From a bacterium (GTDB taxonomy: Bacteria > Campylobacterota > Campylobacteria > Campylobacterales > Sulfurimonadaceae), in NCBI GenBank assembly GCA_018825665.1, contig JAHJEG010000041.1, positions 1 to 46,894 on the forward strand: 46,894 bases of DNA, given 5' to 3'. A program made the position numbers and the translations under genes. Of this stretch, positions 34,901 to 41,963 are shown one piece after another; position 1 is the stretch's first letter; every line of letters begins with the position of its first letter. The notes below the pieces were generated by a model. That model searched no databases, was not told the DNA's origin, and saw nothing but the letters and a program-made list of their open reading frames with translations.

Positions 34901-35176
34901 CTATTTTGCTTTACCAATCTTTATTTGAGCAAAGTTTTCTCCATACACATTACATAATACTTTTACAGTATCACCGACTTTTTTATCAGCATATTGCTTT
35001 TCTAAACTTCTATCTACTGGGATATCATAATATTCCATTTGAACGGCACCGTTTGGTAAGATTTTTTTTTGCTGTATCTGAACAACATAGTCACCTTGAA
35101 CTGATTCGCCACTAGTTTTATCTTTAAACTCTTTACCAAATCCATTTAGGAACATACCTGAAATTTCTACATTCAT
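34901..35176 (-). CDS. small protein, possible ssDNA-binding (phage gene V-like)
   Basis: A 91-residue protein with mostly beta-type pattern (GDYVVQIQQKKILPNGAVQMEYYDIP, in alternation, then VGDTVKVLCNVYGENFAQIKIG), consistent with an OB-fold. I do not recognise a named family by sequence. Its size, strand pattern and place in an operon directly before an HUH Rep match the helix-destabilising proteins of rolling-circle phages, so ssDNA binding is the best guess. AGGAG lies seven bases before the ATG, and the ribbon-helix-helix stop is one base upstream of the start. Confidence 0.6.
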   Translation of the reverse strand: MNVEISGMFLNGFGKEFKDKTSGESVQGDYVVQIQQKKILPNGAVQMEYYDIPVDRSLEKQYADKKVGDTVKVLCNVYGENFAQIKIGKAK

Positions 35177-35177
35177 T

Positions 35178-35519
35178 TTATACTCCTCTTAATGCTTCGA
35201 TTTGCTTTTTCATATCTACAGCTTTTGTATAATATACAATGTTATCTGCATCAAGCCCATGCTTTTCAATTCCTTCTATATCATGCACAATACGACTATA
35301 GAATTCCAATAATAAACTTTTAGCCTCTCTTAATTCTTTTCCGCAATCATCATCTATTAATGAATGTAAAGTGGCAACAATTAAAGAATTCATCGAAATT
35401 GATTCTTTCTCACCTAGCTTTTGTAATTGTTCTTTTAAGCTTGCAGGAAGTTTTAAACTAACAGCTACCTTTTCCTCTTCTTGTCGTTTGACCGATTTTA
35501 TGATTTTGTTCTTATCCAT
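35178..35519 (-). CDS. ribbon-helix-helix (Arc/CopG-like) DNA-binding protein
   Basis: A 113-residue protein. EKVAVSLKLPASLKEQLQKLGEKESISMNSLIVATL is a ribbon-helix-helix domain in order: a short strand, helix A, and helix B starting at SMNSLI. A helical C-terminal region of about 55 residues follows. It is the first gene of the element operon and has AAGGAG before the ATG. A promoter and ATACC/GGTAT half-sites lie directly upstream. It is therefore probably an autoregulatory copy-number or lysogeny-type repressor for the element; this is inference. Confidence 0.8.
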   Translation of the reverse strand: MDKNKIIKSVKRQEEEKVAVSLKLPASLKEQLQKLGEKESISMNSLIVATLHSLIDDDCGKELREAKSLLLEFYSRIVHDIEGIEKHGLDADNIVYYTKAVDMKKQIEALRGV

Positions 35520-35539
35520 TTTGGACTCCTTTTATAATG

Positions 35540-35589
35540 ATACCTATATTGGTATTAGAAATGGTATCTTAATGAATATTAATTGTCAA
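35540..35589 (-). promoter_or_regulatory. promoter and operator-like half-sites of the element operon
   Basis: On the minus strand TTGACA (35584-35589) and TACCAT (35561-35566) are 17 bases apart. ATACC at 35540-35544 faces GGTAT at 35551-35555 across six bases, and another GGTATC starts at 35563, overlapping the -10 box and offset by 12 bases. Such spaced half-sites over a -10 box fit binding by the ribbon-helix-helix protein encoded directly downstream. Confidence 0.6.
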
Positions 35590-35674
35590 GTTCATTTTTA
35601 TAATTAAGCAATTACTTGAATTATATTTAATTGATTTACGATAGAATATATTAAATATATGGAGAATGCTGACT

Positions 35675-35776
35675 ATGCAAGATATGGTATTAAAAGAAAA
35701 AAATAGACTTAATACTGGCTTATGGAGTATCGAACAAGTTTGTGGTTTGCACTATTTCATATTTGTCTTGTTATAG
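35675..35776 (+). CDS. possible 33-residue peptide of the element
   Basis: An open frame starting ATG 35675 and ending TAG 35776, with GGAGAATG upstream (35661-35668), facing away from the element operon. The peptide (MQDMVLKEKNRLNTGLWSIE at its start) matches nothing I know. It could be a real small gene, the remnant of a longer cargo gene, or chance. No supporting evidence beyond a ribosome-binding-like sequence. Confidence 0.25.
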   Translation: MQDMVLKEKNRLNTGLWSIEQVCGLHYFIFVLL

Positions 35777-35786
35777 GTGTGCTATT

Positions 35787-35807
35787 TTGTACCGTTTTTG
35801 TACCGTT
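35787..35807. repeat. right copy of the 21-bp inner repeat
   Basis: Identical to 32329-32349, again two TTGTACCGTT units one base apart, same orientation. It lies about 105 bases inside attR, in DNA without another clear function. Confidence 0.6.
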
Positions 35808-35912
35808 GTATAATAAGAAAATAGCAAAATAATGAGCTTAAGTGTTTATAGATTGGCTATTACAACTACCAAAAACAAGCCTTTTTACTTGCTATCTCTT
35901 ATTTTCCACATA

Positions 35913-35931
35913 ATATGATAGACAAGCCATA
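35913..35931 (+). repeat. attR core, 19-bp direct repeat
   Basis: Exact copy of the attL core. The base after it is G, so the sequence reads ATG ATA GAC AAG CCA TAG: the pre-insertion regulator gene probably ended in TAG, and the element supplies TAA instead. Confidence 0.88.
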
Positions 35932-36105
35932 GATATTATTTTGTGTTTTTAATACACAAATGCTCAAGAATCACATAATTTGCCTGTTACATATCTTCAC
36001 AATATTGAAATACACCACACTTTAAGCAATAAATATCTCCTTTGCTATGTTCATGCTATTTTTCTCTTTTAGTATTAGAATGTTAACTTTACACGGGGAG
36101 ATAAA
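35932..36105 (+). other. host spacer between attR and the porin gene
   Basis: About 170 bases without a gene. TTTGTGT (35940-35946) and ACACAAA (35954-35960) form a small hairpin directly after attR, probably the old end-of-operon structure of the two-component system, now 3.6 kb from it. Upstream of the porin ATG lie a clear GGGGAG ribosome-binding site (36094-36099) and AT-rich promoter-like DNA without an unambiguous -10/-35 pair. With the element part (35520-35912) this makes up the largest gene-poor stretch in the window. Confidence 0.4.
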
Positions 36106-37428
36106 ATGAAAAAATTCATGGCATTAAGCGCAATAACTGCAGGACTCTTAAGTTCTGTAAATGTATATGCGGCTGAAGATTTAAGTACAATGTTTTCTGA
36201 GGGGAAAACGAGCGGACAGATTCGTATGTTCTCTATAGACAGAACATATAACGGCACTGCCGGAAATACGACACACAGAAACGGCACTGCTCTTGGCGGT
36301 AACCTTAAATTTGAGACTGCTGCTTATGAGGGTTTAAGTTTGGGAACTGCATTTTATACAACAAATAAAATAGCATCCAGCCCGACGGTCGATCCGACTT
36401 TATACGGCATAGATAACAATGGTTATTCTATTTTAGGTGAAGCGTATCTTCAATACAAACGCGGCAATACCACTTTTAAAGGCGGTCGTCAAAAGCTGGA
36501 CACTCCTTTAGCCGGAAGCGATGATGCCAGAATGGTTCCCAACCTTTTTGAAGCGTATCTTCTAATCAATACCGACTTGCCTGATACAACTTTAATCGCA
36601 GGACATGTGACTAGGTTCGCACAAGGTACATTTGGACGTGCATACGGTGCCGGCGGACTTGTGAGCGTGACTTCTGGTTATTCCGCATGGGATGCTTCGA
36701 ATCAGGTTGGCGATTTTGTAAATATGGGTACATATGCAATCAATCAAGAAACAAGCGGCGTATCTGTAGTCTCTGCTACTTACACCGGAATTGAAAACTT
36801 GAAAATCCAGGTCTGGGATTATTATGCGCATAATATTTTAAATGCACTTTACGGGCAGGTTGATTACTCTTGGAAATGTTTATTGAGTGACAAGGTAAAA
36901 CCTTTTGCGGGTGCACAGCTTATCAAAGAAAATGAAGTTGGAGACAAGCTTGCCGGAAGAACCGACGGTTTATATGTTGGTGCCAAGTTTGGTGCTAAAA
37001 TTGAAAACTTCACGGCATATATCGCGTATTCTCAGACTACTGCAAACGAAGCAACAGATGCCGCAACGGAAAATGCTATCATAACTCCATGGGGCGGTAT
37101 GCCTGCGTTTACTCAGGGGATGGTAACAAGACACCAATTCCTAGCAGGTACAAAAGCTAGTAAAATAGCAGCATCTTACAATTTCAAAGATTTGGGTGCC
37201 GACCTTTCTACTACCGTATACTATGCTTCTTTTGATATGGATGCAAACAGCGGCTATGGTGTTACAAGAGTTGCAACCGAACCAGGTTTTGATATAATCT
37301 ATAATCCTGAAATGGTTAAAAAATTACAACTTCGCTTTCGTGGGAATTTCCCAAGCAAGTTTGCTGAAAGTGCAGCAGGTGACACAGGCTGGAACGAATA
37401 CAGATTTATAGCAAACTATAATTTCTGA
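36106..37428 (+). CDS. OprD-like outer-membrane porin
   Basis: A 440-residue protein with a signal peptide (MKKFMALSAITAGLLSSVNVYA, cleaved near residue 22) followed by beta-barrel pattern and a C-terminal aromatic residue (FIANYNF). GEAYLQYKRGNTTFKGGRQKLDTPLAGSDDARMVPN, read in short pieces, is characteristic of Campylobacterota OprD-family/major porins, with the KGGRQKLDTPL block near residue 125. It probably admits small carboxylates across the outer membrane. It is followed after 26 bases by the DUF485 gene and actP, so acetate is a likely substrate. A strong GGGGAG ribosome-binding site precedes the ATG. Confidence 0.87.
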   Translation: MKKFMALSAITAGLLSSVNVYAAEDLSTMFSEGKTSGQIRMFSIDRTYNGTAGNTTHRNGTALGGNLKFETAAYEGLSLGTAFYTTNKIASSPTVDPTLYGIDNNGYSILGEAYLQYKRGNTTFKGGRQKLDTPLAGSDDARMVPNLFEAYLLINTDLPDTTLIAGHVTRFAQGTFGRAYGAGGLVSVTSGYSAWDASNQVGDFVNMGTYAINQETSGVSVVSATYTGIENLKIQVWDYYAHNILNALYGQVDYSWKCLLSDKVKPFAGAQLIKENEVGDKLAGRTDGLYVGAKFGAKIENFTAYIAYSQTTANEATDAATENAIITPWGGMPAFTQGMVTRHQFLAGTKASKIAASYNFKDLGADLSTTVYYASFDMDANSGYGVTRVATEPGFDIIYNPEMVKKLQLRFRGNFPSKFAESAAGDTGWNEYRFIANYNF

Positions 37429-37454
37429 TACTAAAGTAATAAAAGGAAAAAGAT

Positions 37455-37769
37455 ATGAACAAAGAACTTGTTGAAAAGATCAAAAACGATCCTAACTATC
37501 AAGAACTTGTTTCTAAAAGAAACGGTTTTGCGGTAAAGCTTTCAATCGCTATGTTGGTGGTTTATTTTACTTTCATTTTAACGATAGCCTTTAACCCGTC
37601 TGCATTGGGTACTCCTATTTCAGCAGATTCGGTTACTACGATAGGTATTCCGATCGGGATAGCTGTAATTATTTTTGCATTTATCCTGACGGGTATTTAT
37701 ACGAAAAGAGCAAATAGCGAATTTGACGATTTGAATAATAAAATCAAAAATTCTATAAAGGATAATTAA
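37455..37769 (+). CDS. DUF485 membrane protein (YjcH-like)
   Basis: A 104-residue protein with two membrane segments (about residues 27-46 and 66-88) and charged ends. The pattern [17 protein letters not shown] near residue 15 and [16 protein letters not shown] near the C terminus is that of DUF485 proteins such as E. coli YjcH. These are almost always encoded directly before ActP and probably assist or form part of the acetate permease. Its stop overlaps the actP start by one base (TAATG). Confidence 0.92.
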   Translation: MNKELVEKIKNDPNYQELVSKRNGFAVKLSIAMLVVYFTFILTIAFNPSALGTPISADSVTTIGIPIGIAVIIFAFILTGIYTKRANSEFDDLNNKIKNSIKDN

Positions 37770-39433
37770 TGAATAGAATATTTACATTTTTAATACTTTC
37801 TTGTGTTGTGCTTTTTGCTGCAGGCGCAATAGAGGGCGAGATTGCAAAGCAGGATCTTAATATGTCTGCCATTGTGATGTTTTTAATCTTTGTCGGCGGT
37901 ACATTGGGTATCACGTACTGGGCTGCCAAACGTACGAAAAGTGCAAAAGATTTTTATACTGCCGGCGGTGGGATTACCGGTTTTCAAAACGGTATGGCAA
38001 TCGCGGGTGACTATATGTCGGCTGCATCATTCCTTGGAATTTCCGGTCTTGTATACCTAAAAGGATACGATGGTCTTATCTACTCAATCGGTTTTCTTGT
38101 TGGTTGGCCTATTATTCTTTTCATGATTGCTGAGCCTTTGAGAAACCTGGGTAAATATACGTTTGCCGATGTTGCTTCTTACAGACTTCGCCAAACACCT
38201 ATACGTACACTTGCGGCATCTGGTTCGATTGCAACTGTTATTCTTTATCTTATAGCTCAAATGGTTGGTTCGGGTAAACTTATCCAGCTTTTATTCGGTC
38301 TTGAATATGAGATCGCTGTAATACTTGTCGGTGTTCTTATGATTCTATATGTGACATTTGGCGGTATGCTTGCAACTACCTGGGTTCAGATTATCAAGGC
38401 TTTCTTGCTGCTATCGGGTGCTACTTTTATGGCGGTCGCTGTTATGGCGCATTACGATTTCAACTTCGGGGCGCTTTTCTCACATGCAACAGAGCTTAAA
38501 GGGATAGAAATAATGAGTCCGGGCGGATTGGTTTCAGATCCTATTTCTGCAATATCTCTGGCAGTTGCACTTATGTTCGGTACAGCTGGTCTGCCACACA
38601 TTCTAATGAGATTTTTTACGGTAAGTGATGCAAAAGAAGCACGTAAATCAGTTTTCTATGCGACAGGTTTTATCGGTTATTTCTATATTTTGACTTTCAT
38701 CATCGGTTTTGGTGCGATTGTTATGGTATTTCAAAATCCACAGTATTTGGATCTTGCAAAACAAGCTATTGACGGCGGTTCTCCTATTTTAGGCGGAAAC
38801 AATATGGCGGCGATTCACTTATCCCATGCTGTTGGCGGTGACTTCTTCCTGGGCTTTATCTCAGCTGTTGCATTTGCAACTATCTTAGCTGTTGTCTCAG
38901 GTCTGACACTAGCCGGTGCATCTGCTATATCTCATGACTTATATGCATCTGTTATCAAAAAAGGTAACGTGGATTCACTAAAAGAGATGAAAGTATCTAA
39001 AATAGCGACAGTCGTTCTTGGTATCGTTGCTATCATTATGGGTATTATGTTTGAAAAACAAAATATCGCATTCGTTGTAGGTCTTGCTTTTGCTATCGCG
39101 GCATCTGCTAACTTCCCGATTTTATTCCTTTCTATGTACTGGAAAAAATTAACGACTCGCGGTGCTGTAATCGGTGGTTCTTTAGGTCTTGCTACAGCAA
39201 TCCTTCTTGTAATCCTCGGCCCGATTGTTTGGGTGCAGATCTTAGGAAATGCAGAAGCAATTTTCCCTTACAAGTATCCGGCACTATTTTCAGTGACTGT
39301 GGCATTTGTCGGAATCTGGTTCTTTTCGATCACAGACAGCTCTCATAATGCAGAAGAAGAAAGAGAAGCATTTGAAGCTCAGTTTATCAGAAGTCAGACT
39401 GGTATAGGCGCAGAAGGTGCTTCAGAGCACTAG
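37769..39433 (+). CDS. actP: cation/acetate symporter ActP
   Basis: A 554-residue solute:sodium symporter family protein with about 13 membrane segments and a first hydrophobic segment that resembles a signal peptide. [30 protein letters not shown] near residues 70-98 and the SSS signature around [15 protein letters not shown] (near 271) are typical of ActP. It takes up acetate and related short carboxylates with a cation. Context is coherent: porin, DUF485 protein, ActP, a regulator, an exonuclease and acetyl-CoA synthetase. A long hairpin lies eight bases after its stop. Confidence 0.95.
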   Translation: MNRIFTFLILSCVVLFAAGAIEGEIAKQDLNMSAIVMFLIFVGGTLGITYWAAKRTKSAKDFYTAGGGITGFQNGMAIAGDYMSAASFLGISGLVYLKGYDGLIYSIGFLVGWPIILFMIAEPLRNLGKYTFADVASYRLRQTPIRTLAASGSIATVILYLIAQMVGSGKLIQLLFGLEYEIAVILVGVLMILYVTFGGMLATTWVQIIKAFLLLSGATFMAVAVMAHYDFNFGALFSHATELKGIEIMSPGGLVSDPISAISLAVALMFGTAGLPHILMRFFTVSDAKEARKSVFYATGFIGYFYILTFIIGFGAIVMVFQNPQYLDLAKQAIDGGSPILGGNNMAAIHLSHAVGGDFFLGFISAVAFATILAVVSGLTLAGASAISHDLYASVIKKGNVDSLKEMKVSKIATVVLGIVAIIMGIMFEKQNIAFVVGLAFAIAASANFPILFLSMYWKKLTTRGAVIGGSLGLATAILLVILGPIVWVQILGNAEAIFPYKYPALFSVTVAFVGIWFFSITDSSHNAEEEREAFEAQFIRSQTGIGAEGASEH

Positions 39434-39441
39434 AATAAAAC

Positions 39442-39480
39442 TTTTCTTTGCATGTGCTTTTTTTGCGCATGCAAAGAAAG
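39442..39480 (+). terminator. long stem-loop after actP
   Basis: Arms 39442-39457 and 39465-39480 form a 16-bp stem (two G-T pairs, central TTTGCATG/CATGCAAA) closed by a T7 loop. It may end or slow the porin-actP transcript and protect its 3' end. No T-run follows the stem, so termination efficiency is doubtful. Confidence 0.5.
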
Positions 39481-39486
39481 CACTCT

Positions 39487-39510
39487 CGCATGTGGAACTT
39501 TCCACATGCC
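39487..39510. repeat. inverted pair of TTCCACATGCC words
   Basis: GCATGTGGAA (39488-39497) and TTCCACATGC (39500-39509) form a 10-bp palindrome with a 2-base spacer. The right word (39500-39510) is an exact 11-mer and the left (39487-39497) matches 10 of 11. It stands between the actP hairpin and the ribosome-binding site of the next gene. Confidence 0.7.
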
Positions 39511-39531
39511 GAACTTTTGGAGTAAAATGAA

Positions 39532-41346
39532 GTGAGTATATTAGATCAAAGAAAACTTATTGAATCTATTCATCCCTTTGAATTGTTAAGTTCTACTGCG
39601 CTTGACAATCTGATGCGAAAGATTGACATAGCCTACTATCCTAAAGACACACTTCTAATATCAAAAAATCTTCCATCCATAGCATTTTATATAATTATCA
39701 AAGGTTCCGTAACAGAATACATAGATGAAGAGATTCACAATGTCTACGCTTCTGGTGACAGTTTTGATGCCGATGCCCTTATCTATAATAAAACCGAAGC
39801 CAAATTTCTTGTTGCAGAAGATCTGATCTGCTATGAGATTAAAAAAGAAGACTTCTTGGATTTGATGCAGGATAAACGTGTACAGGCTTATTTTTTACAA
39901 GATTTCGTAAGCCGCCATCAGCATTTGAAAGATTATGATGCTCAGGGTGATTTGACGCCGTTTTTAATGTCTCGGGTTTCAGACATGTATCTTCATCAAG
40001 CCTGTGTCGTTCAAAAAGAGGAAACGATTTATGACTCTTTGAAAAAAATGCGAGAACTCCAAGCCAGAGTTATAATTGTTAAGGATGATGCGAAGTATCT
40101 CATTGTTACAGATACGAATCTCATTGACAAAGTTTTGCTTGGAGATGTCCTGATTAGTGATAAAATCGAGCGTCTTGCAACGGCCCGCATCATCAGTATA
40201 GATATCAATGACTTTTTATTCAATGCTCTTTTGCTTATGACACACAATTCGATAAAAAGAGTCGTTGTCATGCAAAACGGCGAGATCAAAGGTGTCTTGG
40301 AACAGCTGGACCTGCTGAGCTATTTTGCAAATCACTCCCATTTGATTGCAACGCAGATTGACAAAGCAAAAACAAAAGAAGAGCTTCAGGACATACAAAA
40401 AGATTTAAAGAACCTTATACTTTCACTTCACTCAAAAGGGGTAAAAGTAAGATACATCACAAAGCTCGTCTCAACTTTAAATGAAAAAATGTACGCAAAA
40501 GTCTTCGGGATGTGTGTTGATAAGTCTCTTCGGGACAAATGCGCATTAATTGTTATGGGCTCTGAGGGGCGCGGCGAGCAGAGTATAAAAACAGACCAGG
40601 ACAATGCACTGATAATTGAAGACGGCGTAGATGTGGAACTGTTCTATGAGCCTATGATGAAATTGAACTCCTACCTGCTAGAACTTGGATATCCAAAGTG
40701 CAGCGGCGATGTGATGGTAAGTAATTCACTGTGGAGAAAGGATGTTCAAGGGTATAAAAACACTATAGATACCTGGACACATAGTCTAAATGAGCAGAAC
40801 CTGCAAAATCTCAGCATTTTTCTGGATGCAAAATGCGTATCGGGAAATTCAGCTCTCTTGGATGAGCTTGTTCAGTATTTGCAAAATACTTTTTATTCCC
40901 GTGATGATGTTTTGGCGCATATGGCAAAGGCTGTTTTGAATTTTGAAACGCCCTTATCCATGTTTTCAAGTTTTGTTTTGGAGAAAGAACATAACAATAA
41001 ACTTGATTTGAAAAAAGGTGGTATTTTTGCACTTGTTCACGGTGTAAGAGTCTTGTCTTTGGAATGTAAAATAAGTGAGACCAACACGATTGAAAGAATC
41101 AAACAGTTGAACAACAAAGGGATTATTGATAAAAACTTTGCAACTGAGTTGATAGAGAGTTTTGACACTTTGTCTTCTATACGTTTAAAAGCGATGTTAG
41201 AGTCAAAGGATTTGGATGAAAGCAATTATATAAATCCTAAAAAACTTGAAAAGATACAAAGAGATTTATTAAAAGACAGTTTCAAAATCATAAATAAATT
41301 CAAAAAATTTATGAGCTTTCATTTTCATTTACAGATGGTAAGCTGA
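39532..41346 (+). CDS. cNMP-binding/CBS/DUF294 nucleotidyltransferase-like signalling protein
   Basis: A 604-residue cytoplasmic protein starting at GTG 39532, nine bases after GGAG. Domain order: cyclic-nucleotide-binding-like (about 15-125), two CBS motifs (about 150-275), DUF294 nucleotidyltransferase (about 300-450) and a C-terminal DUF294-associated helical domain (about 470-600). The nucleotidyltransferase motif is GSEGRGEQ at residues 343-350 with D355 and D357 (TDQD), the same layout as GlnD. It is likely to sense adenylate nucleotides and transfer a nucleotide to a protein. Such genes commonly accompany actP/acs, so control of acetate metabolism is a fair inference; the target is unknown. 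Confidence 0.88.
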   Translation: MSILDQRKLIESIHPFELLSSTALDNLMRKIDIAYYPKDTLLISKNLPSIAFYIIIKGSVTEYIDEEIHNVYASGDSFDADALIYNKTEAKFLVAEDLICYEIKKEDFLDLMQDKRVQAYFLQDFVSRHQHLKDYDAQGDLTPFLMSRVSDMYLHQACVVQKEETIYDSLKKMRELQARVIIVKDDAKYLIVTDTNLIDKVLLGDVLISDKIERLATARIISIDINDFLFNALLLMTHNSIKRVVVMQNGEIKGVLEQLDLLSYFANHSHLIATQIDKAKTKEELQDIQKDLKNLILSLHSKGVKVRYITKLVSTLNEKMYAKVFGMCVDKSLRDKCALIVMGSEGRGEQSIKTDQDNALIIEDGVDVELFYEPMMKLNSYLLELGYPKCSGDVMVSNSLWRKDVQGYKNTIDTWTHSLNEQNLQNLSIFLDAKCVSGNSALLDELVQYLQNTFYSRDDVLAHMAKAVLNFETPLSMFSSFVLEKEHNNKLDLKKGGIFALVHGVRVLSLECKISETNTIERIKQLNNKGIIDKNFATELIESFDTLSSIRLKAMLESKDLDESNYINPKKLEKIQRDLLKDSFKIINKFKKFMSFHFHLQMVS

Positions 41347-41963
41347 TGTTTTTTAATTTTTTTGATAATTTTAAAAGAAAGAAAAATTTATCAAGGTTAA
41401 AAGATCAAAACTTCAGTTTTTTGTTTGATGAATGCGAATCGGGAGAGTATGTTGTTTTTGATACGGAAACAACGGGTTTAAATCCCAAAGAGGATGAAAT
41501 TCTTTCAATCGGAGCCGTCAAGATAAAGGATAACAAAATCCTGACGTCGCAGACTTTTGAGATCTATTTGAAACCCTCCAGGGAGATAAACTTTAAAAGT
41601 ATCGAGATTCACGGTATCAGACCATGCGATTTGCAAAATGCTACAAATGCACAAGACGGTATCAGGGAGTTTTTAAGATTTATAGGTTCGCACCCTTTAA
41701 TAGGTTATTATTTAGAGTTTGATGTTGCAATGATAAACAAGTATATAAAACCTATGCTTGGAATAACGTTGCCCAACAGGATGATTGAAGTTTCTGAGAT
41801 ATATTTTGAAAAGAGAATTACATTAATACCTCAAGGAAATATTGATTTACGCTTCGATACAATCTTGAAAAATTATGATATTCCCAATATGGGAGTGCAC
41901 AATGCCGTCAATGATGCTATCATGACAGCGATGATATACTTAAAATTAACAATGGAGAAATAA
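41346..41963 (+). CDS. DnaQ-like 3'-5' exonuclease
   Basis: A 205-residue DEDDh exonuclease. Exo I is FDTETTGL with D39 and E41, Exo II is around GYYLEFDVAMIN near residue 124, and Exo III is HNAVNDA with H185 and D190. It resembles the epsilon subunit of DNA polymerase III but is a stand-alone short form. It is translationally coupled to the DUF294 protein (one-base overlap) and directly adjoins acs. Stand-alone DnaQ-like exonucleases often sit beside the CBS/DUF294 protein in acetate clusters, and their role there is unclear. Confidence 0.88.
   Translation: MFFNFFDNFKRKKNLSRLKDQNFSFLFDECESGEYVVFDTETTGLNPKEDEILSIGAVKIKDNKILTSQTFEIYLKPSREINFKSIEIHGIRPCDLQNATNAQDGIREFLRFIGSHPLIGYYLEFDVAMINKYIKPMLGITLPNRMIEVSEIYFEKRITLIPQGNIDLRFDTILKNYDIPNMGVHNAVNDAIMTAMIYLKLTMEK

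Larger units (their letters stand above)
32281..35931. mobile_element. 3.65-kb integrative element with HUH replication gene
   Basis: The region is bounded by an exact 19-bp direct repeat (32281-32299 and 35913-35931), the first copy being the end of the response-regulator gene. All five recognisable genes are on the minus strand: ribbon-helix-helix protein, possible ssDNA-binding protein, HUH replication protein, HTH protein and tyrosine integrase. They are closely spaced or overlapping, so they probably form one operon from a promoter near 35561-35589. Integrase-proximal 21-bp repeats lie just inside both ends. There are no coat, Zot, relaxase or obvious cargo genes. It is best described as an integrative plasmid-like or satellite-like element that could excise and replicate as a circle. 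Confidence 0.85.

Noticed and set aside
35820-35919. Short open frame (about 28 codons) starting near 35832 and ending inside attR
   Set aside because: No ribosome-binding site, no recognisable composition, and it ends by chance in the repeat.
32281-35931. Filamentous prophage (inovirus)
   Set aside because: Rep, ssDNA-binding-like and integrase genes would fit, but there is no Zot-type ATPase, coat or assembly gene in the interval, and it is too short.
36001-36105. Sigma-54 promoter before the porin
   Set aside because: TTTGCT occurs, but no GG element lies at the required distance upstream of it.
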